Shown here: positions 1 to 8,808 of the stretch, in pieces
How the letters are laid out: each line of letters starts with the position of its first letter
Numbering within the stretch: position 1 is the first letter of the stretch
Assembly (NCBI GenBank): GCA_004213555.1
Contig: SHAP01000005.1
Span: forward strand, 62,001 to 126,000
Direction: 5' to 3'
DNA: 64,000 nucleotides
Origin: Phycisphaeraceae bacterium
GTDB taxonomy: Bacteria; Planctomycetota; Phycisphaerae; Phycisphaerales; SM1A02
The notes under the pieces: generated by a model
Seen by the model: only the letters and a program-made list of their open reading frames with translations
Databases searched by the model: none
Told to the model about the DNA's origin: nothing
Made by a program: the position numbers and the translations under genes

Positions 1-471
1 GTGCCGACCCGCGCCGAGGTTTCTGACGCCGCGCATGGTGTAGCTGCCGGAATGGATGCGGTGATGCTGAGTGGCGAGTCGGCGGTTGGCGCGCACCCCA
101 TCGCCGCGGTTGAAACCTTGGCACGGGTCCTTGCCGCGGCCGAGGAAGCGAATTTTGAGGCTGTTGCTCATCCCCCGACTTCACCGCAGGTGGCCTCGGT
201 GCTGGTTGCCGCCCGTGATCACGCCTGGATTGGCCTGGGGCCGGGTGCGGTCAAGCTTGCAGCTCCGTTGGCCGCCGCTCGAACCGGAAAGCACATTTTG
301 GTCCGTGTGGCCCGCCTGCCGGGTCGAGGGCTCATGCGAGGTGTTCATCGAAGCGTGGATCCACCTTCGGTCTTGGCCCAGCGTTTGGGCCTTGATCCCG
401 CGGAGGGTCTTGAGGTCGAAATCGACGGAAACGGCCGGTTGGCCCTCATGGGCCGTCGATTTGATGCCTAA
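1..471 (+). CDS. pyk: pyruvate kinase, C-terminal part (5' end outside window)
   Basis: The frame is open from the first base, so only the end of the protein is visible. The first residues ([29 protein letters not shown]) match the highly conserved end of the pyruvate kinase catalytic barrel, which transfers phosphate from phosphoenolpyruvate to ADP in glycolysis. The part after the barrel is odd: only about 105 residues follow, and the usual C-domain signatures (a T-x-S-G-x-T-A phosphate-binding loop and a following R-P) are not recognisable. The C-domain therefore looks reduced or strongly diverged, which would affect allostery more than catalysis. folE2 starts 35 nt downstream on the same strand. 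Identity as pyruvate kinase is secure; regulatory properties are unknown. Confidence 0.9.
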   Translation: MPTRAEVSDAAHGVAAGMDAVMLSGESAVGAHPIAAVETLARVLAAAEEANFEAVAHPPTSPQVASVLVAARDHAWIGLGPGAVKLAAPLAAARTGKHILVRVARLPGRGLMRGVHRSVDPPSVLAQRLGLDPAEGLEVEIDGNGRLALMGRRFDA

Positions 472-506
472 TATTGGGTACATCGTCCAACCTTACGGAT
501 TCCCCT

Positions 507-1346
507 ATGGCCACAACAACCACTGAGATCAATCTTCCAGACATCCAAGCCACACCAGACCAGAGGGCCACTGCGATTGCTGCAGTCGGTATCCGTGGTT
601 TGGAACTGCCCCTGCAACTTGATGCCGGAGACGGTCGTCTGCAAACCACCTTGGGCACTTGGGATCTTGCCGTCGGTTTGGCCCAAGGGGTTCGGGGCAC
701 CCATATGAGTCGATTCGTTGAATTGGCCTCACGATTCAGTGCCGATGACGCGCTGCCGGTTTCTCGTGAGACCCTCGAAGATTTTTCAGCTGACCTGCTG
801 GACCGTTTGGAAGCGGAAGATGGTCGAGTTCGGATCAAGGGGAGATTTCTCCTCAGGCGATCCAGCCCAGTGACCGAGATTGACCTTCCAGTGCCATTTG
901 ACTTTGCTTGGAAACTTCGTGCGCGGAGAGTTGAGAGAAAGATTCAAACCAAACTTGTGACTGAAGTTGGTGTGCTTGCCACCAGCCTTTGTCCCTGCAG
1001 TCGAGAAATCAGTACGTATGGCGCCCACAACCAGCGGGCTCGGGTTCGGATTGGAGTGACCGGTCCGGTTTCCCTGTCCGAACTCGTTGAGGTCGCTGAG
1101 TCTTCCGCGTCTTGCACCGTGTTCCCCTTGCTCAAACGTCCGGACGAAAAGGCGTTTACCGAGACCGCATACGAACGCCCTCGTTTTGTTGAAGACTTGG
1201 TCCGCGAGGTTGCCACTGGTCTCCGGGCCATTCCAGGGGTTGGCCGGTTCAAGATCAAGGCGGTGAATGAGGAGTCCATCCATGCCCACGATGCTTGGGC
1301 AATTGTCAAGGGATGCGGCGACGACCCCACATCGCAACTTGCCTGA
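507..1346 (+). CDS. folE2: GTP cyclohydrolase FolE2 (type IB)
   Basis: This 279-residue protein matches FolE2, the prokaryote-type GTP cyclohydrolase I that converts GTP to dihydroneopterin triphosphate for folate or queuosine-type pathways. The N-terminal LPDIQ and the CPCSREIS-x-YGAHNQR block around residue 155 are family hallmarks; the CPC cysteine is the expected metal and substrate ligand. An in-frame TTG exists at 474, but ATG 507 fits the family N-terminus better. The gene follows pyk by 35 nt and converges on hutI, whose stop is 5 nt beyond its own. No folate genes lie beside it, so its pathway role comes from the family alone. Confidence 0.93.
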   Translation: MATTTTEINLPDIQATPDQRATAIAAVGIRGLELPLQLDAGDGRLQTTLGTWDLAVGLAQGVRGTHMSRFVELASRFSADDALPVSRETLEDFSADLLDRLEAEDGRVRIKGRFLLRRSSPVTEIDLPVPFDFAWKLRARRVERKIQTKLVTEVGVLATSLCPCSREISTYGAHNQRARVRIGVTGPVSLSELVEVAESSASCTVFPLLKRPDEKAFTETAYERPRFVEDLVREVATGLRAIPGVGRFKIKAVNEESIHAHDAWAIVKGCGDDPTSQLA

Positions 1347-1351
1347 TTTTT

Positions 1352-2692
1352 TTACGACTCGCCGCCAGAGGTGTCTTCCGAGTTGTCGTCGAATGGGTTT
1401 TCAATGTGTTGCATGGCCACTGCCCGTTGGTGAGCCACCTTGCCGCCAATGACAACAAGTCGAGGGCCTGCGCTGCCCAGTTCCCAACTTACGCATCCTT
1501 CTTGCTCCCCGTCCAGCAGCTGGAAATCAGCGGGTTGGCCTGGGGCAATCATGGCGGTTGCCTCATCACTCTGGGTGCCGAGCACGCACGCGGCATTCCA
1601 AGTGCCGGCGACGATGGCTTCATTGGGCGTCAAGCCATTTTTACGAACCGCCAATGCCACGGCCAGCGGCATTGAAGGGCTGGGGGCGCTTCCGGGATTG
1701 CAATTGGTGGCCACCGCAACGGAGCCTCCGCGGTCCACAATGCCACGCCCATCGGCGTACCGGTCGTCGATGTGCAGCCCACAAATCGGGAGCATGACCC
1801 CGACGGTGGGCGAGTTTGCCAGCACGTCCAGGGTTTCAGGCCGCGACGCTTCGAGGTGGTCCACGCTTCGCGCGCCCAATGCCACAGCTCGGGCGGTCAT
1901 GCCAAGATCGTTGAATTGATCGGCATGCACACGGATGGGGCAGCCTTGATCTTTCGCCGTGCGGAGCAGCCTTTCGGTGTCATCCGGAGACCAAGCCCCT
2001 TCCTCGCAATACGCGTCTACGGGGACGCAGGGAAATTCTTCCAATATTTTGGGCAACATCTTCTGAATGCAGTGCTCGACATAGTTTGGGTGTTCCCGGT
2101 CAATGGCATGTGCTCCCAGAAAAGTGCCTTGCATACGCATGGGAAAAAATTTGCTGCTGATTTCCGTTGCGGTACGGTGGAGCGAGCGCATCATTTTGAG
2201 TTCCGCTTCCAGTTCCAATCCGTAGCCCGTCTTGACTTCGATGGTCCCCGTGCCCAAAGAAATCATGGCGGTCAGTCGGTGGAGGAAAGCGTCGCTGAGT
2301 TCGGTCATGCTGGCGTCTCGGACCGAGCGAACGGTGGACATGATGCCCCCGCCGGCTTCCAGAATCTCCAAATAAGACCGTCCGCTGCGAAGTTCTGACC
2401 ATTCTTGGATTCGGTTCGCACTTCCGGTCCAGCACGCGTGGGTGTGGCAGTCGGTCCAGGTGGGCATCAGCACCAAGCCCGAAGCGTCGACCGCCAGAAA
2501 AGATTCTCCCTCGTGCATTTCCATTTGTGGGGCTTGGCCTTTGCCCACAGCTTCAATGGTGCCATTTCGGGCAAATACCCATCCCTCTTCGATGATCCCG
2601 AGCTCGTCGTGCCATGGCCCAGAGCGAGGCCCTGGGGGGCCCTCTAGGGTGAGCACCCGGGCGTTGTCGATGAGTATGGCATGTCCGTTCAC
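1352..2692 (-). CDS. hutI: imidazolonepropionase HutI
   Basis: A 446-residue amidohydrolase of the HutI family, which hydrolyses imidazolonepropionate to N-formimino-L-glutamate, the third step of histidine degradation. Seen in the sequence are the metal-binding H-x-H in DCHTHACW, the substrate-loop GGGIMSTV segment, VHADQFN carrying a metal histidine, SVDHLE, and ATNCNPG with the late aspartate position replaced as usual for HutI. It is the last gene of the hutH-hutU-hutI operon, 12 nt after hutU. No formiminoglutamate-processing gene (hutG or hutF) follows, so the last step must be encoded elsewhere. Confidence 0.95.
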   Translation of the reverse strand: MNGHAILIDNARVLTLEGPPGPRSGPWHDELGIIEEGWVFARNGTIEAVGKGQAPQMEMHEGESFLAVDASGLVLMPTWTDCHTHACWTGSANRIQEWSELRSGRSYLEILEAGGGIMSTVRSVRDASMTELSDAFLHRLTAMISLGTGTIEVKTGYGLELEAELKMMRSLHRTATEISSKFFPMRMQGTFLGAHAIDREHPNYVEHCIQKMLPKILEEFPCVPVDAYCEEGAWSPDDTERLLRTAKDQGCPIRVHADQFNDLGMTARAVALGARSVDHLEASRPETLDVLANSPTVGVMLPICGLHIDDRYADGRGIVDRGGSVAVATNCNPGSAPSPSMPLAVALAVRKNGLTPNEAIVAGTWNAACVLGTQSDEATAMIAPGQPADFQLLDGEQEGCVSWELGSAGPRLVVIGGKVAHQRAVAMQHIENPFDDNSEDTSGGES

Positions 2693-2704
2693 TGGACGTT
2701 CATC

Positions 2705-4369
2705 TTAAAGGGCGTCGGGATGCATGGGGAGACGTACGCCTTGTTCGTCGGCGCAGTCGATTGCTTCTTCGTATCCAGCATCAGCGTGGCGAAAGACGCC
2801 CATCATGGGGTCGTTGGTCAGCACTCGAGCAAGTCTGCGATCTGCAGCTTCTGTTCCGTCGGCAACAATGACTTGTCCAGCATGCTGGCTGAAGCCAATG
2901 CCAACACCACCGCCATGATGGAAGGAGACCCAAGACGCGCCAGAAGCAATGTTGGTGGCAAAGTTCAGCAGAGGCCAATCTGAGACGGCATCGGTGCCGT
3001 CGAGCATGGCTTCGGTTTCTCGGTTGGGGGAAGCCACAGAGCCACAGTCAAGATGATCGCGGCCGATGACGATGGGGGCGGAGACTTTGCCTTCGGCCAC
3101 CAATTGATTGAACACTCTTCCTGCCTTGTCTCGCTCGCCGAGACCGAGCCAACAAATTCGAGAAGGGAGTCCTTGGAAGGCAACCCGTTCTTCGGCCGCT
3201 TTCAGCCACCGGCGAAGAGACTCGTCCTCGGGGAAGAGCTCCAGCAACGCCTGGTCCGTGATTTTGATGTCGTTGGGGTCGCCCGACAACGCGGCCCAGC
3301 GAAAGGGGCCACGCCCCCGGCAGAATTGAGGGCGGATGTAGGCAGGAACGAATCCCGGAAAGGCAAACGCGTCGCCACAGCCAGCATCGAGCGCGCGTTG
3401 GCGAAGGTTGTTGCCGTAGTCAAAGACCTTGGATCCTGATCGTTGCATGGACAACATGAGTTCCACGTGTCGCCGCATGGCGTGGGTGCTGAGTTTGACG
3501 TATTGCTCAGGATCGCGGTCGCGAAGCTCATCCGCATCGGCCCGGCCCATTCCCTCAGGGTAGTACCCCCAAAGAGGATCATGCGCACTTGTTTGGTCGG
3601 TCAAGGTTTCGGGCACAATTCCCCGAGCTTCAAGGCGTTCCAGCAGAGCCACCGCGGTGCCGCACCAGCCAATGCTTACCGCTTCTTCCTGAACTTTGGC
3701 TTCGAGTGCGCGGTCGATGGCTGCGTCCAGCCCTTCGACGATTTCGTCGAGGTACCGGTCGTGCATGCGTTTGTCCAAGCGCTCTTGACAGCAATCGGCA
3801 ATCAGGGCGGTTCCGTCATTGAGGGTGATCGCCAACGGTTGAGCGCCGCCCATTCCACCGCATCCGGCGGTGACATTTAATGTGCCTTTGAGCGTGCCCC
3901 CAAAGTGCTGCCGAGCGCACTCGGCGAAGGTTTCGAAAGTGCCTTGCAAGATGCCTTGGGTTCCGATGTAGATCCAAGACCCGGCGGTCATTTGCCCGTA
4001 CATCATCAAGCCACGGTCGGCCAAGTCGTCAAAATGCGACTGGGTGGCCCAGTGAGGCACCAAGTTTGAGTTGGCAATCATGACTCGAGGCGCGTCCTCA
4101 TGGGTTTGGATAACGCCTACAGGTTTGCCAGATTGCACAAGGAGGGTTTGGTCAGGCTCAAGATTTTGAAGTTCGCGAACGATTGCGTCAAATGCCTTCC
4201 AAGATCGCGCCGCTTGCCCGCGTCCGCCGTACACCACAAGTTGCTCTGGAATCTCGGCGACCTCAGGGTCGAGGTTGTTCATCAACATGCGTAAAGCGCC
4301 CTCAGCAGCCCAAGATTTGCAGGAGCGTTCGGTGCCACGGGGGGCTCGAATGGTGCGGGTTTTGGTCAT
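2705..4369 (-). CDS. hutU: urocanate hydratase HutU
   Basis: The 554-residue product is a full-length urocanase, which hydrates urocanate to imidazolonepropionate using tightly bound NAD+ as an electrophile. The family-typical start ([20 protein letters not shown]), the glycine-rich [16 protein letters not shown]+-binding segment and the C-terminal [14 protein letters not shown] region are all visible. Its ATG overlaps the hutH stop in an ATGA arrangement (4366-4369), which indicates translational coupling. It acts in the cytoplasm between HutH and HutI. Nothing about the sequence is unusual. Confidence 0.97.
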   Translation of the reverse strand: MTKTRTIRAPRGTERSCKSWAAEGALRMLMNNLDPEVAEIPEQLVVYGGRGQAARSWKAFDAIVRELQNLEPDQTLLVQSGKPVGVIQTHEDAPRVMIANSNLVPHWATQSHFDDLADRGLMMYGQMTAGSWIYIGTQGILQGTFETFAECARQHFGGTLKGTLNVTAGCGGMGGAQPLAITLNDGTALIADCCQERLDKRMHDRYLDEIVEGLDAAIDRALEAKVQEEAVSIGWCGTAVALLERLEARGIVPETLTDQTSAHDPLWGYYPEGMGRADADELRDRDPEQYVKLSTHAMRRHVELMLSMQRSGSKVFDYGNNLRQRALDAGCGDAFAFPGFVPAYIRPQFCRGRGPFRWAALSGDPNDIKITDQALLELFPEDESLRRWLKAAEERVAFQGLPSRICWLGLGERDKAGRVFNQLVAEGKVSAPIVIGRDHLDCGSVASPNRETEAMLDGTDAVSDWPLLNFATNIASGASWVSFHHGGGVGIGFSQHAGQVIVADGTEAADRRLARVLTNDPMMGVFRHADAGYEEAIDCADEQGVRLPMHPDAL

Positions 4370-5889
4370 GGTTCGATCCTAGTCGGGTTCTTGGTCCGGA
4401 GGGCGCTGGCCAAAGCTTCTATATCTGATCCCACAGGTCGGTCGGTGTATCGAGAACTGATCAATTGACGTACCCAACCAAGAAGAGTTTCGTTGCCCTT
4501 CCCTGAACAAAGCGGGCGGCGAAGTTCTACTGCCTCTGCCGAACACAGGAGTTCCACGGCCAGAACTCGAGCAGCCAAATCGAGGGCGTGCTGGGCCCCA
4601 AATGCAGCGGTGGGACCAAATGAATTGAAGTCCTCAATGCCTGCACTTGTCGAAATGTTGTGGCATGAGGCCGGAGCGCAGGCCACTCGGATCTCGTTTA
4701 CCAGTGCCGCGGCGGTGTATTGGGCAATCATGAGACCTGATTCAAGCCCAGCTTCCCGAGCGAGATAGGCCGGGATTCCGGATTGATCATCGCGGCCTGA
4801 AAGCAGCCAATAGGTCCGCCGTTCACTTATTCCGGCGACGGCCGCAACGCAGAGTTTGAGTTGGTCCAAAGCAAGCGCCAGCGGCATGCCATGAAAGTTT
4901 GCCCCCGAAATAGCGCGTCCATCCCGAAGCACAATGGGGTTGTCGGTGACCGCGCCGAGTTCACGAGCAAACACTTTCTCGATGCTTTCAAGCTGATCGA
5001 GGCAAGAGCCCAGCACCATTGGGGCTGCCCGAAGCGAATACGGATCTTGGACTCTGGGATCATCATTCGAGTGGGAGGCCAAGATTTCAGATCCCTCCAA
5101 GTGTTGCCTCATTCGAGTGGCCACTCGGACCGGCCCGGGATGGTTGCGGATGTTGTTGAGCTCCGCGTTCAAATACGCATTGGTGCCAAGGCACGCGTCA
5201 ATAGACAAGGCGGCTATGTCAGTGGCGTTGGCCAACATCGTGTTGGCTTCTTCGATCAAGATGATGCCATGCGCTGCCATGAGATGCGTCCCGTTGATCA
5301 AGGCCAAGCCCTCTTTCGTCGCAAGAGTGAGTGGGGCCAAGCCAATCCGTTTGAGGGCGTCTTTGCCGGTGCACATGTTGCCTTGGTCATCGACTTCACC
5401 CTCGCCGATCAACACCAATGCGAGATGTGCCAAAGGTGCCAAATCGCCCGAGGCCCCAACTGAGCCGCGGGAGGGGATGATTGGCTGAACATTGTGGTTC
5501 AGCATCTCCAAGAGTGTGGTGACCACGACCGGTCGAATCCCAGAGTGTCCGCGTGCCAAACTTGCGGCCAAGAGGAGCATCATGCCGCGCACCACCGGGT
5601 TGGGGAGTGGTTCGCCCACCCCAGCCGCGTGCGATCTGATCAAGTTCGTTTGAAGTTGTTGAAGATCTTCTTTGTCAATCCGGTGGCGGGAGAGTGATCC
5701 AAATCCTGTGTTCACGCCGTAGGTCGGCTCGGCTTGGTTGGTCAAATCTTCCACAGAGGCCTGTGCCTTGGTCATGGCATTGAGGGCGTCTGGGCCAAGG
5801 GTGACGGGGCGGTGATTTCGGATGACATCCAGAGCATCGGCCATGGCCAGCGATCCAGATGTCAAGACCAGTGGTTTCATGGCTGACAT
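4366..5889 (-). CDS. hutH: histidine ammonia-lyase HutH
   Basis: Histidine ammonia-lyase deaminates L-histidine to urocanate, the first step of histidine use. The protein has 507 residues from ATG 5889, the usual family length, and carries the A-S-G triad (residues 146-148, in [11 protein letters not shown]) that cyclises autocatalytically to the MIO cofactor. The open frame continues upstream to 6711, but that extension lies antisense to another gene and has no HutH similarity. A TATCGT hexamer ends 9 nt before the start (5899-5904), a candidate -10 element for the operon. A second ATG is available at 5880. The divergent membrane-protein gene starts 39 nt away. Confidence 0.96.
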   Translation of the reverse strand: MSAMKPLVLTSGSLAMADALDVIRNHRPVTLGPDALNAMTKAQASVEDLTNQAEPTYGVNTGFGSLSRHRIDKEDLQQLQTNLIRSHAAGVGEPLPNPVVRGMMLLLAASLARGHSGIRPVVVTTLLEMLNHNVQPIIPSRGSVGASGDLAPLAHLALVLIGEGEVDDQGNMCTGKDALKRIGLAPLTLATKEGLALINGTHLMAAHGIILIEEANTMLANATDIAALSIDACLGTNAYLNAELNNIRNHPGPVRVATRMRQHLEGSEILASHSNDDPRVQDPYSLRAAPMVLGSCLDQLESIEKVFARELGAVTDNPIVLRDGRAISGANFHGMPLALALDQLKLCVAAVAGISERRTYWLLSGRDDQSGIPAYLAREAGLESGLMIAQYTAAALVNEIRVACAPASCHNISTSAGIEDFNSFGPTAAFGAQHALDLAARVLAVELLCSAEAVELRRPLCSGKGNETLLGWVRQLISSRYTDRPVGSDIEALASALRTKNPTRIEP

Positions 5890-5928
5890 CGTGATTGGAC
5901 GATAACGGTTCAACAAAGGACGGAAAAG

Positions 5929-6741
5929 ATGGACGACACCTGGCGCAGCTCTATTCGAACCTTGTCCATGGTTTTTGGCATGATTCTTGCCGCTTTTGTG
6001 GTGGGCGCGGGCCCTCAGGGCACCCCGCCCCTCGGCCCCTTGGTGTTCTCGGATGTTGTGACAGGCGGGACCATGCTTTTGGCCGTTGTTCTGGCGACGG
6101 GAGCCGCAGTCGTTGCGTTTCGATTCGGTGATGGTGGCGGGGGACTTTTTGCATTCGGGATTGTGCTTTGGGCCGCTGGTCGTCATCTCGCGCCCACGAT
6201 TGACCGGCTCTTCGTGCCTACGGCTCAAGGGGTCTTTTGGGATGGTCTTGTCCTCTCTGCCGCAATATTCGGTGTTTCTTCTTTTCTGACCAAAGTGACC
6301 GGCCCGGCGTGCCGGCCTGAGCCACCTGATGAGGGCGTTTCGGATCGCCTTGCGGTGGGGTGGCTGGCCATGCTCGTGGCCCTGCCTGTTGCCCACTTGG
6401 CGACGGTTTCCAACGACCCTGGGCAGGCGGCCGGTGGCGCAGCACTCGGCGGTCTGGCCGCCGGCTTTGTGGGTCGCTTGGCGGCCCCTCATGTTTCTCC
6501 TTTTCGCCTGATGCTTGTTCTTGTGCCGGTTGGTGTGCTGGGTCGTGTTCTTGTTGCTCCAGCCTTGATTGATGGCGATGCGTGGCGTCTCGGAGCCGGT
6601 CCAGGCCTTTTGGCCATCTTGCCCATGGATTGGGCGGGTGCTGGGGTGGCAGGCTTTGCCCTGGGGACGGCTTGGGCCCGTGGCTTCCTCAAGCCCGCCT
6701 CTGGTGGCCAAAATGTTGCGTCAGACGCGGTGAGCGGCTAG
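5929..6741 (+). CDS. uncharacterised multi-pass membrane protein
   Basis: A 270-residue hydrophobic protein not recognised as a named family. Hydrophobicity by eye suggests about seven or eight membrane segments, near residues 11-30, 46-66, 72-88, 106-122, 139-160, 168-190, 192-215 and 226-250, separated by short glycine-rich loops. It lies divergently 39 nt from hutH and 42 nt upstream of rplU. The GGACGG sequence before ATG 5929 could serve as a ribosome-binding site. There is no transporter signature such as a Walker box or an EamA-type duplication, so no function is assigned. Confidence 0.7.
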   Translation: MDDTWRSSIRTLSMVFGMILAAFVVGAGPQGTPPLGPLVFSDVVTGGTMLLAVVLATGAAVVAFRFGDGGGGLFAFGIVLWAAGRHLAPTIDRLFVPTAQGVFWDGLVLSAAIFGVSSFLTKVTGPACRPEPPDEGVSDRLAVGWLAMLVALPVAHLATVSNDPGQAAGGAALGGLAAGFVGRLAAPHVSPFRLMLVLVPVGVLGRVLVAPALIDGDAWRLGAGPGLLAILPMDWAGAGVAGFALGTAWARGFLKPASGGQNVASDAVSG

Positions 6742-6748
6742 AATTTTC

Positions 6749-6773
6749 GGCTCGGCTCATTTTGAGCCAAGCC
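6749..6773 (+). promoter_or_regulatory. hairpin in the rplU 5' leader
   Basis: GGCT-c-GGCTCA, a TTT loop, then TGAGCC-a-AGCC form a hairpin of ten pairs with one internal mismatch. It ends just before the GGAG ribosome-binding site of rplU (ATG 6784). Ribosomal protein leaders often use such a hairpin for autoregulation, so an L21-responsive element is possible. That function is inference from position only. Confidence 0.35.
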
Positions 6774-6783
6774 TGGAGCAGAT

Positions 6784-7101
6784 ATGTACGCCATCGTCGA
6801 AGACAGTGGAACCCAAATTCGCGTTGCCGAAGGCGACGAGTTCGAAATTGACCTCCGTGATGGAGCAGAAGCGGGGAGCGAGATCGTCTTCGATCGCGTG
6901 CTCCTGATCTCGTCCGGCGAAGGAGAGCCAACCATTGGTCTCCCCTACGTCGAGGGTGCTTCGGTGAAGGCTGAAGTCTTGGAACAGTTCAAGGCTGACA
7001 AAGTCACCAGCATCAAGTTCAAGCGTCGGAAGGGCTACCGCCGAAATAAGGGTCATCGCCAGCCTTATTTGCAGGTTCGTGTGACCGGCATCTCGGCCTG
7101 A
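6784..7101 (+). CDS. rplU: 50S ribosomal protein L21
   Basis: A 105-residue protein of normal L21 length. It starts MYAIVEDSGTQ and ends with the basic KRRKGYRRNKGHRQ segment and LQVRVTGI, both typical of L21, which binds 23S rRNA in the large subunit. A GGAG site precedes ATG 6784. In most bacteria rpmA (L27) follows directly; here a strong terminator follows instead, so L21 is transcribed without L27. The upstream hairpin may regulate it. Confidence 0.96.
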   Translation: MYAIVEDSGTQIRVAEGDEFEIDLRDGAEAGSEIVFDRVLLISSGEGEPTIGLPYVEGASVKAEVLEQFKADKVTSIKFKRRKGYRRNKGHRQPYLQVRVTGISA

Positions 7102-7142
7102 CGAATCCCCTGCAACATTCATTGCGTTAAGTACGTCCACCC

Positions 7143-7181
7143 ACACCGTCCGCTGGCCAAGCCGCGGACGGTGTTCGTTTT
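7143..7181 (+). terminator. Rho-independent terminator of rplU
   Basis: A perfect 11-bp stem (ACACCGTCCGC at 7143-7153 pairing with GCGGACGGTGT at 7164-7174) with a 10-nt loop is followed by TCGTTTT. It lies 41 nt after the rplU stop and 34 nt before the end of convergent menG. Confidence 0.85.
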
Positions 7182-7214
7182 GCCCTGTGGATTTCAACAG
7201 GATCAGATTGTGAT

Positions 7215-7967
7215 TCAGGCCTTGATGCCGAGGTGCAAGGCACATATCCCAAAATCGAGTGACTTGGTTTGCACACCAGTGAATCCGGCACGGGTTATTG
7301 CGTCGGCCAAACTTTGTGCGTCAAGAAAGGTATCCACGCTCCTTGGGAGGTAGCGGTAGGCTCCACTGGAATCCCCCGAAATCAAAGTGGCGGTTCGGGG
7401 CATGATGTGGTGGGTCCAGATCCGTGATCCCCAACGGGCTGGGGCGAACGTTGGCTCCGAGAATTCAAGCACCACAAGCCGTCCCTTGGGGCGAAGGACG
7501 CGGAAAAATTCAGCAAAGGCTCGGTCTGGCTCTCCGACATTTCGAATGCCAAAAGCGATGGTGATGACATCTTTGCTTTCGTCATCGCATTCCAGGCGTG
7601 TGGCATCGCCCTCCACGTAGGAAATTTCAAGGCCGTCTCGACGCTTCCCTAGTTTTTCTTTGGCGATCTCCAGCATGCCTGGGGTGTAGTCCAAGCCCAC
7701 AATCGATTTGGGGCCAGCCTTAGCCAGAGCTTCGGTCAAATCCCCAGTTCCACAGGCGACATCCAGTACATCGTCTTCGGGTTCAATCTCGGCAAGACGG
7801 ACGGCTTTTTTTCGCCAAGTTTGGTCACGCCAAAAGGAATGCAATCTGTTGTTGAGGTCGTACGCTGGGGCAATTGCCTCAAACATCCGGCGAACCCGGC
7901 TCGGTTTGTCTTCGGCCGCGTGAGGGTTCCGTTCAAGGTCTTTCTGGTCCCAAGCCTGCTCGCTCAT
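7215..7967 (-). CDS. menG: demethylmenaquinone / ubiquinone C-methyltransferase (UbiE/MenG)
   Basis: A 250-residue SAM-dependent methyltransferase of the UbiE/MenG family, which methylates the quinone ring in the last step of menaquinone synthesis. The N-terminal VRRMFEAIAPAYDLNNRLHS, SAM motif I (LDVACGTGDLT), GIRNV and FRVLRPKGRLVVLEFS are family markers. Quinone type cannot be read from sequence; menaquinone is assumed from the likely phylum. TAAGAT (7974-7979, minus) ends 6 nt before ATG 7967, suggesting a leaderless transcript. The divergent neighbour starts 37 nt away. Confidence 0.94.
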   Translation of the reverse strand: MSEQAWDQKDLERNPHAAEDKPSRVRRMFEAIAPAYDLNNRLHSFWRDQTWRKKAVRLAEIEPEDDVLDVACGTGDLTEALAKAGPKSIVGLDYTPGMLEIAKEKLGKRRDGLEISYVEGDATRLECDDESKDVITIAFGIRNVGEPDRAFAEFFRVLRPKGRLVVLEFSEPTFAPARWGSRIWTHHIMPRTATLISGDSSGAYRYLPRSVDTFLDAQSLADAITRAGFTGVQTKSLDFGICALHLGIKA

Positions 7968-7973
7968 GCCTCG

Positions 7974-7998
7974 ATCTTAGGCCTCGCTCCGCTAGCAT
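7974..7998. promoter_or_regulatory. back-to-back -10 elements of menG and the gene at 8005
   Basis: In the 37-nt divergent spacer, TAAGAT (minus strand, 7974-7979) ends 6 nt before menG ATG 7967, and TAGCAT (plus strand, 7993-7998) ends 6 nt before GTG 8005. Both match TAnnnT and would place transcription starts at or beside the start codons. Confidence 0.5.
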
Positions 7999-8004
7999 GC
8001 ACGC

Positions 8005-8808
8005 GTGCCCTTTGATGCTTTGACATGGTGGACCCACGATCGTCCGCCCGCCACCTATGGCGGAGCCAACCGCTCCTGTGTTCATGGTCGCGCCTTGGTG
8101 TCGTTGCAGTCTGTCCGCTCAGGCCTGCGTCAGACGCCCCACGCGGTGCTTGCCGCATGTTCGGGGGAAGACCAAGCGGTTCCCATGCTCGATCCTCTGG
8201 CCCGCGGTCTCGAAGCTGACATTGAGACGGTCATCAACGCAAAAGTTCGCGCCGTGGCCATCGCGCCGGCGGGGGGCGGGTACCACCCGACCCACAGCCG
8301 ATTGCTTGAACTTCTGGAGCAAGTCACAGACGCGGGCTCGGTCCTTTGCGTGTACGTGGTACAACCTGATCCGCTCCCAGATCGGGGCCGTCTCGAAGTT
8401 TCAAATCCTGAAGCTTTCGATGAGTTGCTCCGGTACTTTCCCCGGCTTCATTTCCATTTTGGTGGCATGCTCCACGCCTACGAACATCTTCTTCGTCTCA
8501 TGCACCGTTCGCCTTTGTTGACCACAAACTTGGCGGGTGCTTTGGGAAAACCTCGGTTGTTGGATGTGGTGCTTGAACGGGCTGCCGAAGAGGACCTTGG
8601 TCACAGGCTGTACTTCGCCTCTGGATTTCCCAATCTTGATCCCACGTCGGCCCTCGAACACTTGCTGGGACACAATGTTTGGCGTCGAGAACGGGGTGCT
8701 CCTTCGCTGCCATCCTCGTTGCTGCGGGGGATCGCTGAGCGCGGGAATCCCGTCGATTACGAGCCTGGAACCGAAACGGGACGAACTGAAAGCGGTCCGA
8801 AGGCGTAA
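8005..8808 (+). CDS. amidohydrolase-2-like protein, metal site apparently lost
   Basis: A 267-residue protein whose second half resembles the TIM-barrel amidohydrolase-2 family: PRLHFHFGG, a helix with HRSPLLTTNLAG, then LLDVVLERAAEEDLGHRLYFASGFPNLDP. In that family the last strand usually reads GSD-[FY]-P, with the aspartate binding metal; here it is ASGFP. The N-terminal H-x-H is also not visible. It may be a degenerate or non-metal homologue. The start is GTG 8005 with a TAGCAT hexamer 6 nt upstream. Its 3' end overlaps the convergent Gfo/Idh gene by 52 nt. Function is unassigned. Confidence 0.6.
   Translation: MPFDALTWWTHDRPPATYGGANRSCVHGRALVSLQSVRSGLRQTPHAVLAACSGEDQAVPMLDPLARGLEADIETVINAKVRAVAIAPAGGGYHPTHSRLLELLEQVTDAGSVLCVYVVQPDPLPDRGRLEVSNPEAFDELLRYFPRLHFHFGGMLHAYEHLLRLMHRSPLLTTNLAGALGKPRLLDVVLERAAEEDLGHRLYFASGFPNLDPTSALEHLLGHNVWRRERGAPSLPSSLLRGIAERGNPVDYEPGTETGRTESGPKA

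Noticed and set aside
5890-6711. In-frame upstream extension of hutH to a 781-residue protein
   Set aside because: The extension is antisense to the membrane protein gene at 5929-6741, is compositionally biased and has no similarity to HutH; 507 residues is the family length.
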